A stretch of DNA of 43,549 bases. Origin: Bacteroidota bacterium (GTDB lineage: Bacteria > Bacteroidota > Bacteroidia > Bacteroidales > VadinHA17). Positions 8,942 to 17,132 of the stretch are shown here, in pieces. The translations under genes were made by a program, and so were the position numbers. The stretch lies in contig JAAYDB010000117.1 in assembly GCA_012729475.1 (NCBI GenBank), positions 1 to 43,549 on the forward strand, in the 5' to 3' direction. Within the stretch, counting starts at the first letter, position 1; each line of letters begins with the position of its first letter. The notes beneath the pieces are model-generated. The model was given only the letters and a program-made list of their open reading frames with translations, did not search any database and had not been told where the DNA came from.

Positions 8942-10759
8942 ATGAAGAGACTACTTACATATTTTTTATTTCTCATTCTATCACTTCCCTTATTCGCTCA
9001 GGATATTACTGTTGAAGCTGAATATCCGTCAGTTGTTGAAGCCGGTCAGCAATTCACTGTTTCGTGGACTGTCAATTCCGGCGGAGGTCAGTTTACAGCC
9101 CCTTCTTTTGACGGATTCCATAAACTCATTGGCCCTCAGACATCTTTCAGTTCAAGCACTCAGATAATTAATGGGAAAATGACAAGACATTCAGCTTATT
9201 CTTATGTTTATTATCTGCAAGCCGTGGAAGAGGGAAAATTTGTTCTGGAACCTGCTAGTTTTACTTTGAAGAATGAAACATATTATTCTGATTCCGTATA
9301 TATAGAAGTAATTGGAGGCAATATGCCTTCTCCCGGAAATCAATCCGATACGGAGCAGTCACAGAATGAGCCTACAGGGAATAGTAATGTCAGAGGAGAC
9401 CTTTTCCTTGACCTTATTATTAACAGGAGGGAAGTTTATGTTGGCGAACCTGTAGTTGCAACCGCTAAAATTTATACCAGAATAAATCTGTCCGGAATTA
9501 ATGAAATCAAATATCCGTCTTTTACGGGTTTTCTTAAAACGGATATTGAAACACCTCCTCTTAATTCCCTTAAACAGGAAAATGTAAACGGAACCATCTA
9601 CGGTACAGGGGTGATCCAGAGATTTCTGCTCTATCCACAGATAAGTGGTGATATTACTATTGATCCTATGCAGTTAACAGCACTGGTACAGCAAAGAACA
9701 GGAAACAGTGATCCGTTCTTCGGGGATTTCTTCTCTTCTTATCAGAATATTCCAAGATCCGTTACCAGCCGGGCTGTAAATATCAGGGTGAAACCACTTC
9801 CGGGAAGTAAACCTGAAAATTTCTCAGGAGTTGTAGGCAATTTATCCATTAAGGCATCACTGGAGGCCGACTCTGTTAATGTTAACGATGCTGTTGAATA
9901 CAAAATAACTGTTTCGGGTAACGGTAACCTTAAGCTGGCTGAAGCGCCTGATCTGAAATTATCTCCTGACCTTGAAGTATATGACCCTAAAATAACAGAC
10001 AATATTAAAAGCACCATCAATGGAATGACAGGGCAAAGGACATTTGAGTTCCTGCTTATTCCACGTCACTACGGTGAATATACCATTCCATCTGTAACAT
10101 ATTCCTATTTCAACCCTTCAACCGGCAGATATGAAAAGCTGAGAACAAGTGAAATGACTTTTTATGCAAGGAAAGGATTAGATGACAACTCATCGGGAAT
10201 AACTGTTTATGGTGGTATGTCAGGAGAAGATGTTAAATATGTTGGAAAAGATATCCGCTTTATTAAACAGAAACCTGGCAAACTAAAACGATCTTCCGGT
10301 ATTATTATAACAAACCGGTCTTTTTACAGCATTTATCTGATTTCCCTGCTTGCTTTTTTTGCTGTTCTTTTTGTCAGACGCGAGCATGTCAGGCGAAATG
10401 CTGATATCGTTGCCGTCAGAAATCGTAAAGCCGGCAGGATTGCTGTCAGGAGGTTACGTGAAGCATCAATATGTCTGAAAAATAATGAAATGGACAGGTT
10501 TCATGAAGAAATACTCAAGGCCCTATGGGGTTATCTGGGGGATAAACTGAACATTCCTGTTTCAAACCTGACTAGAAATAATGTTACAGATATACTAAAT
10601 GAAAAAAGAATTTCCGGGGAAACAATAGAGAAGCTCACAAAGATCCTGGATACCTGCGAATATGCCCGTTATGCTCCATCAGCCACAGAAATAAAACCTT
10701 CAGAGCTATATGAAGGAGCTTCACAGTTTATTCGAACCATAGAAAATTCAATAGGATAA
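8942..10759 (+). CDS. batD: BatD, oxygen-tolerance membrane protein
   Basis: A 605-residue protein. I chose the ATG at 8942 rather than the upstream in-frame GTG at 8900 because a typical signal peptide (MKRLLTYFLFLILSLPLFAQ) begins there. Several beta-sandwich domains fill residues about 20-440, including the VEAEYPSVVEAGQQF opening typical of BatD. One membrane segment lies near residues 460-480, followed by a cytoplasmic helical domain of about 120 residues. It is probably the large exported subunit of the Bat complex. batE begins 3 bp downstream, so the two are probably co-translated. Confidence 0.92.
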   Translation: MKRLLTYFLFLILSLPLFAQDITVEAEYPSVVEAGQQFTVSWTVNSGGGQFTAPSFDGFHKLIGPQTSFSSSTQIINGKMTRHSAYSYVYYLQAVEEGKFVLEPASFTLKNETYYSDSVYIEVIGGNMPSPGNQSDTEQSQNEPTGNSNVRGDLFLDLIINRREVYVGEPVVATAKIYTRINLSGINEIKYPSFTGFLKTDIETPPLNSLKQENVNGTIYGTGVIQRFLLYPQISGDITIDPMQLTALVQQRTGNSDPFFGDFFSSYQNIPRSVTSRAVNIRVKPLPGSKPENFSGVVGNLSIKASLEADSVNVNDAVEYKITVSGNGNLKLAEAPDLKLSPDLEVYDPKITDNIKSTINGMTGQRTFEFLLIPRHYGEYTIPSVTYSYFNPSTGRYEKLRTSEMTFYARKGLDDNSSGITVYGGMSGEDVKYVGKDIRFIKQKPGKLKRSSGIIITNRSFYSIYLISLLAFFAVLFVRREHVRRNADIVAVRNRKAGRIAVRRLREASICLKNNEMDRFHEEILKALWGYLGDKLNIPVSNLTRNNVTDILNEKRISGETIEKLTKILDTCEYARYAPSATEIKPSELYEGASQFIRTIENSIG

Positions 10760-10762
10760 GGC

Positions 10763-11536
10763 ATGAAACTTACAGTCTTTAAAATATTATTATTATTACT
10801 AAGTATCCTTACTTCTAATGTGAATTCGTTTTCACAGTCATTGCCAGGTGAAAAATTCAGAGAAGGGACAAACTTGTATTCTGCAGGAAACTACGAGGAA
10901 GCTCTGCAAGCTTGGCTTGATCTGTATAATACAGGTTACAGTTCGGCAGAGCTTATGTATAACATAGGAAACACTTACTTCAAAATGAACGACATCCCAT
11001 CAGCCGTTCTGTTTTATGAAAGAGCCCGTTTACGTAAACCAGGAGATGAAGATATAAACTATAATTTACAGATTGCCAGAACATTGGTGATGGATCGTTT
11101 TGAGGAGATACCTGTACTGTTCTTCATCAGATGGTATGATTTTCTGGCTCTTGCCCGCTCAACAAACAGTTGGGCAAAAATAAGCCTTTCAGCATTTATT
11201 CTTTCCCTTTTGTTTCTCTCAGTATATTTCTTTACTTCAAAGTATAATATTAAAGTAGCTGCTTTCTGGTTGGCACTTGCATTATTCATTATTTCCTTTT
11301 CAACACTGTCTTTATCTGTACGTAACAGAAATCTTGTAACAAAACCTCGTGAAGCTATTATTTTTGAACCGCAGGTGAATGGAAAAAGTTCTCCTGATGA
11401 CAGCGGAACCGACCTGTTTGTATTGCATGAAGGTACAAAAGTTATGATTGAGGATGAAGTGGGTGAATGGTTCGAAATTCGTTTGTCCGATGGTAATAAG
11501 GGCTGGATTCCTTCAAATAGTATGGAAATTATTTGA
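10763..11536 (+). CDS. batE: BatE, TPR plus SH3-like domain protein
   Basis: A 257-residue protein with a signal peptide (about residues 1-27), about two TPR units between residues 30 and 105 (YSAGNYEEALQAWLDLYNTG; NIGNTYFKMNDIPSAVLFYE), two membrane segments near residues 145-163 and 168-188, and a C-terminal bacterial SH3-like domain (HEGTKVMIEDEVGEWFEIRL ... GWIPSNSMEII). This domain order is typical of BatE, the last gene of the Bat cluster. The run of tightly packed genes ends here; the next gene starts 65 bp later. Confidence 0.9.
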   Translation: MKLTVFKILLLLLSILTSNVNSFSQSLPGEKFREGTNLYSAGNYEEALQAWLDLYNTGYSSAELMYNIGNTYFKMNDIPSAVLFYERARLRKPGDEDINYNLQIARTLVMDRFEEIPVLFFIRWYDFLALARSTNSWAKISLSAFILSLLFLSVYFFTSKYNIKVAAFWLALALFIISFSTLSLSVRNRNLVTKPREAIIFEPQVNGKSSPDDSGTDLFVLHEGTKVMIEDEVGEWFEIRLSDGNKGWIPSNSMEII

Positions 11537-11601
11537 ACCATCTGGATCAGATTTGTTATCTTTCATTCCGGTTTGAAATTGATATTTAATAATACTCCTT
11601 A

Positions 11602-12024
11602 ATGAAAAAATATTTACTTGTTCTGATGGTGTTTCTTTATTTACTGACTGCCTGCAAAAAAACTGAATTTGAACCGGAAGGGCCAACAGATGTAAGAGTC
11701 CGTAATATGCAGACGGAAGAGATATTTACAAATGTTGTAATAAATACCGCAGGAGTTCGTGATACAACAGGCAATATAAAAAAACTGGGTACTATTAATC
11801 CCGGTAATGTATCGGATTATCAGCGTGTAAATATAGCTTTTTCAAAAGCTGAGATAATTGCTGAAATAGACGGGGAGCTGTTTACTACAGGTACAGTAAA
11901 CAGTACTTATATGGACTATAAGGGACGGATGAGAATCACATACGAGGTATATATTTCCAACATGACCAACAGAACACTTATGATTCATAATGTGATCCCT
12001 GAAGAAGCTCTGGTGCTGAAATAG
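11602..12024 (+). CDS. Small predicted lipoprotein of unknown function
   Basis: A 140-residue protein. The lipobox LLTAC ends at Cys18, so it should be lipidated by the Lgt/Lsp pathway. The residues after Cys (KKTEFEPEG) are charged and include acidic residues, weakly resembling Bacteroidota surface-export signals. The rest is predicted mostly beta strand, without a motif I recognise. It lies 65 bp after batE and could be its own unit or a read-through product of the Bat operon. No function is assigned. Confidence 0.75.
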   Translation: MKKYLLVLMVFLYLLTACKKTEFEPEGPTDVRVRNMQTEEIFTNVVINTAGVRDTTGNIKKLGTINPGNVSDYQRVNIAFSKAEIIAEIDGELFTTGTVNSTYMDYKGRMRITYEVYISNMTNRTLMIHNVIPEEALVLK

Positions 12025-12043
12025 CGTTGTCTTTGTCTATATT

Positions 12044-12065
12044 ATTATTCCCGTACCAGAATAAT
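12044..12065. terminator. Possible bidirectional terminator hairpin
   Basis: ATTATTC and GAATAAT form a 7-bp inverted repeat around an 8-base loop, between the convergent lipoprotein gene and ung. The stem is AT-rich and has no clean T-run on the plus side, so the call rests mainly on its position. Confidence 0.25.
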
Positions 12066-12088
12066 TAAAATAAGATATTCAGATGTTC

Positions 12089-12754
12089 TCATCTCCAGTC
12101 TATTTGTTTTAGCCCATATTTCAGAAGGTACTCATTACATCTGCTGAAATGTTTATTTCCAAAGAAGCCACGAGATGCTGAGAGTGGTGATGGGTGCACA
12201 GATTCCAGAACCAGATGCTTTGTTCTGTCTATTGATGATCCTTTCTTCTGTGCATAAGCACCCCAGAGAAAAAAAGCAATATTTTCTCTTTCTTTGTTAA
12301 GTGCATTAATGACAGAATCCGTAAATTCTTCCCAGCCCTTCCTTTGATGAGAACCCGGATTATGAGCCCTGACAGTTAGTGTGGCATTTAATAGCAACAC
12401 ACCCTGTGAAGCCCATCTGGCTAAATTGCCTGAAGGGAATGGCTTGTAACCCATATCTGATTCAATTTCCCGGAAGATATTTATAAGACTTGGGGGATAA
12501 TCAACTCCATCCCTGACTGAGAAACACAATCCATGGGCCTGACCTGCACCGTGATAAGGATCCTGGCCTATTATAACAGCTCTCACACTGTCAAACGGAC
12601 ACAGTTCAAAGGAATTAAAAATCAATCCGGCCGGAGGATAAATAATATTGGTCTTGTATTCCTGTCTGACAAAATCTGTCAGTCTGATAAAATATTCCTT
12701 CTTAAATTCAGGAGCAAGTTTTTCTTTCCAACTGCTTTCAATTCTTACATTCAT
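12089..12754 (-). CDS. ung: Uracil-DNA glycosylase (family 1)
   Basis: A 221-residue enzyme that removes uracil from DNA and starts base excision repair. The catalytic water-activating motif GQDPYHG and following AHGLCFSV lie near residues 61-77, and the DNA-intercalation motif HPSPLSASRGFFG near 183-195. The Asp in GQDPYHG and the His in HPSPLSA are both present. I placed the start at the ATG at 12754 (MNVRIESSWK) rather than a TTG four codons upstream, because other Bacteroidota Ung proteins begin this way. It lies about 100 bp downstream of the GNAT gene and may or may not share its transcript. Confidence 0.96.
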   Translation of the reverse strand: MNVRIESSWKEKLAPEFKKEYFIRLTDFVRQEYKTNIIYPPAGLIFNSFELCPFDSVRAVIIGQDPYHGAGQAHGLCFSVRDGVDYPPSLINIFREIESDMGYKPFPSGNLARWASQGVLLLNATLTVRAHNPGSHQRKGWEEFTDSVINALNKERENIAFFLWGAYAQKKGSSIDRTKHLVLESVHPSPLSASRGFFGNKHFSRCNEYLLKYGLKQIDWR

Positions 12755-12850
12755 ACCGAAGCACAAAATAAACCTTTTATACTGAAATTGAAAATAATCA
12801 GAATTGCATATTCAGTATATACCGGTAATTGCTTGTCTGGACTATAAAAA

Positions 12851-13333
12851 TTAAAGATATCTTGCATATATCTGTTTAGGGTCATCAGGACCGTAAAAAT
12901 CCTTCAGGCTTGTCCGCAGTGTATAGCCCATTTTCTTATAAAAATTTTCAGTTGGTGCATACAATGGTCTTCCGGAAGTTTCAATCCACAGAATTCTCCC
13001 ACCGGATTTTTTAATATCATCTTCAATGGCATGCAGGAGTTTTGATCCTAGTTTTTTATGTCTTGAATTATTATGAACAGCTATCCAGTATAATTCCCAG
13101 GAGTGTGTTGAAAAAGCATTTTTGCCATAATTACCAAAAGCAACCAGTTTTTTATTATCAATGATTTTCATCCAGCGGTATCCGCTTTTTTCAGAACCTT
13201 TTGAAATTGTTTCTACAGCTATCTCCAAAGCAGTTATTATCTCATATTCATAAAAGAATCCGCTTGATCTCAATATTTCCTCTATTTCATTAAGATCATC
13301 TTTGTCAATACCCCGGGTTATCTCCATAGTCAT
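12851..13333 (-). CDS. GNAT-family N-acetyltransferase in the KamA cluster
   Basis: A 160-residue GNAT protein. The acetyl-CoA-binding region is visible as AVHNNSRHKKLGSKLLHAIEDD around residues 90-111 (a variant of the R/Q-x-x-G-x-G/A loop, here RHKKLGS), followed by FYKKMGYTLR near 133-142. It begins 3 bp after the stop of the second ATP-grasp gene, so it is almost certainly in the same operon as kamA. In archaea and some bacteria, lysine 2,3-aminomutase (AblA) pairs with a GNAT enzyme (AblB) that makes N-epsilon-acetyl-beta-lysine. A comparable acetylation step here is a reasonable inference, but the actual substrate is unknown. Confidence 0.87.
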   Translation of the reverse strand: MTMEITRGIDKDDLNEIEEILRSSGFFYEYEIITALEIAVETISKGSEKSGYRWMKIIDNKKLVAFGNYGKNAFSTHSWELYWIAVHNNSRHKKLGSKLLHAIEDDIKKSGGRILWIETSGRPLYAPTENFYKKMGYTLRTSLKDFYGPDDPKQIYARYL

Positions 13334-13336
13334 AAA

Positions 13337-14308
13337 TCAGCTATTCATATCGTTAATAATCCTCTTTACCAGATCAGTATATTCCAGCCCTGCTTTTTTT
13401 GATGCAGCAATAAACCCACTGTCGGGAGAGATACAGGGATTTGCATTAACTTCAATAACATAAGGAATATCATTGTTATCAACTCTCATATCTATACGTG
13501 CATATCCTTTCAGCCCAAAAATACTCCAGCATTCAAGTGCCATTGTATATATTTTTTTCATAAGTTCAGGAGCTATATCATTATCAGGGAAACAGCGAAC
13601 AGTATTTTTATATTCAAAAGAGTCCTCAATCCATTTAGCTTTGAAATCCACTATTCGGGGCATATCCTCTCCAAAATTCTGAAATACTATTTCTGCAAGA
13701 GGTAATACTTCCGGTCCTTTTTCACCTGCCAATACACTTATATTAAACTCACGGCCATCAATATATTCCTCTATTAGCCAGTGACTGTCATCAAAATCCT
13801 GTAAGCGCTTTATATTTCCTTGTGACCATGTAAAAACAGAATCCTGAGTTATTCCTGAAGATCCGTCTTCCCAAACAGGCTTAATGATATATCTTTTACC
13901 TGTCTTTAATTTTTCATATTGGGACGGTGAATATGATTCAGGAGTCTGTATTCCGGCTCTTCTAAGAAACTTACCTGTGAGTATTTTACTTGTTGTTATA
14001 AACAAAGCTTCAACAGTATTGCCGGAATAGGGGATAGAATGCATATTAAGGAGTGCCGGAATAAAATAGCACAATTCCCCCTTATTATTAATTGATTCAA
14101 CCAGATTAAATACGAAATCAGGTTTTTCGGAAGCTAATGACTCTATTTCATTCATAAAATCACCGGTAATTGCCTTTGTGTAAGTTGTAATTCCCAGACT
14201 ACCCAGTGCTTTTTTTATCTCATCTGCCTGATTTAGTACATCAAGCTCGTCTGCCAGAGCATTCCTTCCCGGCTTATTATATATAACAAAACACTTTTTC
14301 TCTGTCAT
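13337..14308 (-). CDS. ATP-grasp ligase, D-Ala-D-Ala ligase-like (second copy)
   Basis: A 323-residue ATP-grasp enzyme. Visible elements are the ATP-binding lysine in KRYIIKPVWEDGSSGI near residues 137-152, IEEYIDGREFNVSVL-like segment near 180-194 (here EEYIDGREFNISVL), and the metal-binding RIDMRVDNNDIPYVIEVNANP near 274-294 with the Glu-x-Asn pair. Such enzymes join a carboxylate to an amine through an acyl phosphate. The gene overlaps the end of the first ATP-grasp gene by 32 bp in another frame and is followed 3 bp later by the GNAT gene. With a separate ddl expected elsewhere, a dedicated role on the KamA product is likelier than peptidoglycan synthesis, but that is inference. Confidence 0.88.
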   Translation of the reverse strand: MTEKKCFVIYNKPGRNALADELDVLNQADEIKKALGSLGITTYTKAITGDFMNEIESLASEKPDFVFNLVESINNKGELCYFIPALLNMHSIPYSGNTVEALFITTSKILTGKFLRRAGIQTPESYSPSQYEKLKTGKRYIIKPVWEDGSSGITQDSVFTWSQGNIKRLQDFDDSHWLIEEYIDGREFNISVLAGEKGPEVLPLAEIVFQNFGEDMPRIVDFKAKWIEDSFEYKNTVRCFPDNDIAPELMKKIYTMALECWSIFGLKGYARIDMRVDNNDIPYVIEVNANPCISPDSGFIAASKKAGLEYTDLVKRIINDMNS

Positions 14309-15278
14309 ACGTTAGATTATGTCTGTTCATGCATGATCGCATGATCATTTCTATCAGTGCCTGGTAATCTGTTCCATTCATTTTAGATAAAATGGGAAGA
14401 TCTGAATGAACAGGATGAAGTCCTGCAAGAGGATTAACTTCAATAAAGCAAATATTACCATTTCTGTCGGTTTTAAGGTCAACCCTTCCGGCATCAGCTG
14501 CTCCGAGTGCACTCCATGCACGGAGTGCGACATTTTTACATTTATTATATAAATCTTCATCAAGTGGAAGATAAGCACAGTAATCCTGATAATTCTCCTT
14601 AACTTCCACTGAATAGGGCTTATTATCTTTACAAAATATTTCCATACCACCTACAGCAGAGGCTTCTTTTCCTGTACCTGTAATACCAACTGTGAATTCT
14701 CTTCCGGGCAGATACTCTTCAACAAGGGCAGGTTGCTTATACACATTAATAATATAATCAGCCATTTCTCTAAGTTGCGCTTTGGTATTTAATAAGTTAT
14801 GATCGCTTATTCCCTTTCCTGTCCCTTCTGAAACAGGTTTAATAAAAAGAGGATATTCAAGTTGGCATTTATCAATGTCTTCTATTCCTGTTATCAGCAT
14901 GCCGGGACTTACTGGCACTCCTGATGCAGACACAATGAGTCTGGTCAGATATTTATTAAGTGATACTCCAAGAATTACCGGTCCGCTGAACACATAGGGA
15001 ATCCTGTATTGATCAAGTATTGAAGGTATTACTGACTCTCTTCCGTCTCCATACAACCCTTCTGCTATATTAAACACCAGATCCCATCGTTTTCCCACTG
15101 CCAGTGCTTCAATGAGCTGAAAACAATTACCCACAGCTTCTGTTTCGAAGCCCATAGTAATAAGAGCATCATTTATTGCATCGATAGTCTCCTGCTTATC
15201 GAATTCAGCAGTTTCCTCCTGGGAAAACCCACGGTCAAGATACCATGACCGAAGGTCATAAGTTAATCCTATCTTCAT
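14277..15278 (-). CDS. ATP-grasp ligase, D-Ala-D-Ala ligase-like (first copy)
   Basis: A 333-residue ATP-grasp enzyme. The fold's markers are YPLFIKPVSEGTGKGIS near residues 145-161, LVEEYLPGREFTVGITG near 190-206, and RVDLKT ... CFIEVNPLAGLHP near 272-296 with the Glu-x-Asn metal ligands. It is related to but clearly divergent from the downstream copy: the phosphate-loop region reads SEGTGKG rather than EDGSSG, and its metal-site segment reads EVNPLAGL rather than EVNANPCI. It starts 8 bp after kamA. Two non-identical ligases in tandem suggest two successive ligations or a heteromeric enzyme. The substrate is not determinable from the sequence. Confidence 0.88.
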   Translation of the reverse strand: MKIGLTYDLRSWYLDRGFSQEETAEFDKQETIDAINDALITMGFETEAVGNCFQLIEALAVGKRWDLVFNIAEGLYGDGRESVIPSILDQYRIPYVFSGPVILGVSLNKYLTRLIVSASGVPVSPGMLITGIEDIDKCQLEYPLFIKPVSEGTGKGISDHNLLNTKAQLREMADYIINVYKQPALVEEYLPGREFTVGITGTGKEASAVGGMEIFCKDNKPYSVEVKENYQDYCAYLPLDEDLYNKCKNVALRAWSALGAADAGRVDLKTDRNGNICFIEVNPLAGLHPVHSDLPILSKMNGTDYQALIEMIMRSCMNRHNLTYDREKVFCYI

Positions 15279-15286
15279 TGAGATTA

Positions 15287-16528
15287 TTATTTTTCAGGGT
15301 ATTCACATAAGACCCCTTTATAGTTCCTCAGGACTATCTTTTCTTTAGTATGTTCTATAATATAATCAGGTAACAGAGGTATCTTGCCACCGCCACCAGG
15401 AGCATCAACAACAAAAGTAGGAACTGCATAACCACTTGTAAAACCTCTCAGTCCTTTGATAATCTCAAGGCCTTTGCGAACTGTAGTCCTGAAATGAGAT
15501 GAACCGGGAATGAGGTCACACTGATACAGGTAATATGGCCTTACTCTTATCATTAATAACTTATGCATCAACTCTTTCATTACAGAAATATTATCATTAA
15601 TGCCTTTCAGAAGGACTGTCTGGCTTCCAAGAGGAAATCCATTATCTGCCAGTTTATTACAGGCTGCAGCACACTCTTCTGTTATTTCTTCAGGATGGGA
15701 GAAATGCAGACTCAGGTAGAGAGGGTGGTACTTCCTGAGGATGTTTACCAGATTGTCCGTTATTCTCATGGGCATAACTACCGGTATTCTTGTACCTATA
15801 CGGATTATCTCAACATGCTTTATTGCCCTTATATTGGATAATATATACTCAAGCATCTCATCATTAAGAGTAAGAGGATCACCTCCACTAACAAGAACAT
15901 CTCTTATTTCTTTATGCGATTCGATATAAGCAAAAGCTTTTTCGTAATCATTTCTTCCCAGCTTATCAAGTTTGCCTACAGAATGTGAACGTGTACAATA
16001 CCGGCAATAATTTGAGCATACCTGAGTTACGGTAAAAAGAACCCTGTCAGGATATCTGTGAACAATACCTTTTACAGGAGAAAAAGCTTTTTCGTGTAAA
16101 GGATCTGATTGTTCATTTTGATTCTGTAATAATTCCTCAACAACAGGTATAACATTTCTGCGTAGTGGATGGGAGTAACCTGTCCTGTAAATAAGTGAGG
16201 CAAAATATGGTGTTATCCTCATAGGTAAACGACCTTTCAGGTTGTTTATAGCCATGATCTCTTTTTGTGACAGCTTTATGAATTTCTTTAGCTCATCAAT
16301 ACTTGTGATAGAGTTTCTAAGCTGCCATTTCCAATCATTCCAGGAATCAAGAGTTGTTAGGGGGAAGTAGCGTTGGATAAACGCGGAACTTCGAGTGCTA
16401 ACTAACTTTATTGGGATTTCGTTTTGCGAAAAAAACATGGTTTTCGCGCCAGGTTCTTCATCAGAAGAACAACCCACGAGGCGACTCTCACAGTGGAGTG
16501 CCGGACCCTCATTTATGTTAGCGTTCAT
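15287..16528 (-). CDS. kamA: KamA-type radical SAM enzyme, probable lysine 2,3-aminomutase
   Basis: A 413-residue radical SAM, PLP-dependent aminomutase. The cluster motif CxxxCxxC is Cys171, Cys175, Cys178 (CSNYCRYC). The PLP lysine corresponds to Lys382 in APGGGGK. Asp338 (QCDL) and Asp375 (VVDAP) are 37 residues apart, exactly like the Asp293/Asp330 pair that binds the lysine side-chain amine in clostridial lysine 2,3-aminomutase. In glutamate 2,3-aminomutase these are Lys and Asn. This favours L-lysine to L-beta-lysine. The first 30 residues before Met31 are unlike the family and may be untranslated. It leads an operon with two ATP-grasp ligases and a GNAT acetyltransferase. Confidence 0.93.
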   Translation of the reverse strand: MNANINEGPALHCESRLVGCSSDEEPGAKTMFFSQNEIPIKLVSTRSSAFIQRYFPLTTLDSWNDWKWQLRNSITSIDELKKFIKLSQKEIMAINNLKGRLPMRITPYFASLIYRTGYSHPLRRNVIPVVEELLQNQNEQSDPLHEKAFSPVKGIVHRYPDRVLFTVTQVCSNYCRYCTRSHSVGKLDKLGRNDYEKAFAYIESHKEIRDVLVSGGDPLTLNDEMLEYILSNIRAIKHVEIIRIGTRIPVVMPMRITDNLVNILRKYHPLYLSLHFSHPEEITEECAAACNKLADNGFPLGSQTVLLKGINDNISVMKELMHKLLMIRVRPYYLYQCDLIPGSSHFRTTVRKGLEIIKGLRGFTSGYAVPTFVVDAPGGGGKIPLLPDYIIEHTKEKIVLRNYKGVLCEYPEK

Positions 16529-16694
16529 AGCGGGTGATGAGATAAATCATCGTTTGTTTTTTAAAGATTGATAGTTTTTAATTAGTAATTACATTAATTA
16601 TAAATCGGTGCGAAAATATATAATCTGCAAATACGTTGTATCACCTGAGCATCAGAAATATTAACAGTCAACTCTTTTTTTTAACAGTTAGTTA

Positions 16695-17120
16695 CTATTC
16701 CTGATCTAAATCGGTTTTTTTTCTTAGTTTTTTAATTTGTCCATGTAATTTTTTTCCTTCCACTCTTTTGATTTTTGAGCTCTTAGTAGGAGTGGTTGAT
16801 TTCCTTTCAGGGTATATTGTAAGGGCTTTGGCAATAAGTCTGTAAAATTTGTTTTCTGCCTTTTTCTTATTCATTAGTTGTGTTCTTTCCGACCGGGCAG
16901 TAATAATCAAAACACCTTCATTATTTATTCTTGTTACAAGCTTCTTCATTATCTGATCTTTTTCTGTATCTGACAGTGAAGGAGATTTTATGACATTGAA
17001 TCTAAGTTCCACCTTAGTATTCACTTTGTTAATGTTCTGACCACCAGGACCACCAGCTCTGGAAGCAGAAAATTTAAGTTCGATGACAGGAATTATTTCT
17101 CTTAATTGATCCGAATTCAT
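16695..17120 (-). CDS. arfB: ArfB-type peptidyl-tRNA hydrolase (ribosome rescue)
   Basis: A 141-residue, class I release-factor-like protein that rescues stalled ribosomes. The catalytic GGQ is in SRAGGPGGQNINKVNTKVEL near residues 20-39, and there is no codon-recognition domain. The C-terminus, from about residue 110, is Lys/Arg-rich (KSSKIKRVEGKKLHGQIKKLRKK), as needed to enter the empty mRNA channel. Length matches ArfB/YaeJ. It follows the EamA transporter gene by 12 bp and is probably transcribed with it. Confidence 0.95.
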   Translation of the reverse strand: MNSDQLREIIPVIELKFSASRAGGPGGQNINKVNTKVELRFNVIKSPSLSDTEKDQIMKKLVTRINNEGVLIITARSERTQLMNKKKAENKFYRLIAKALTIYPERKSTTPTKSSKIKRVEGKKLHGQIKKLRKKTDLDQE

Positions 17121-17132
17121 TGGTTTTTGATT

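Noticed and set aside
11059-11541. 160-codon open frame on the minus strand
   Set aside because: It lies antisense inside batE, which has clear TPR and SH3 features. The antisense translation shows no domain.
12533-12847. 104-codon plus-strand open frame across the start of ung
   Set aside because: Mostly antisense to the conserved Ung N-terminal half; no recognisable domain or upstream signal.
13337-15278. Peptidoglycan D-Ala-D-Ala ligase (ddl)
   Set aside because: The fold matches, but the two copies sit in a KamA operon and away from any murein gene, so a housekeeping ddl role is unlikely.
15287-16528. Glutamate 2,3-aminomutase as an alternative for KamA
   Set aside because: Both lysine-binding Asp residues are retained, while the glutamate enzyme has Lys and Asn at these positions.
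16545-16560. GATGA-loop-TCATC inverted repeat upstream of kamA
   Set aside because: A 5-bp stem in AT-rich sequence is likely by chance, and it is upstream of a start rather than after a stop.
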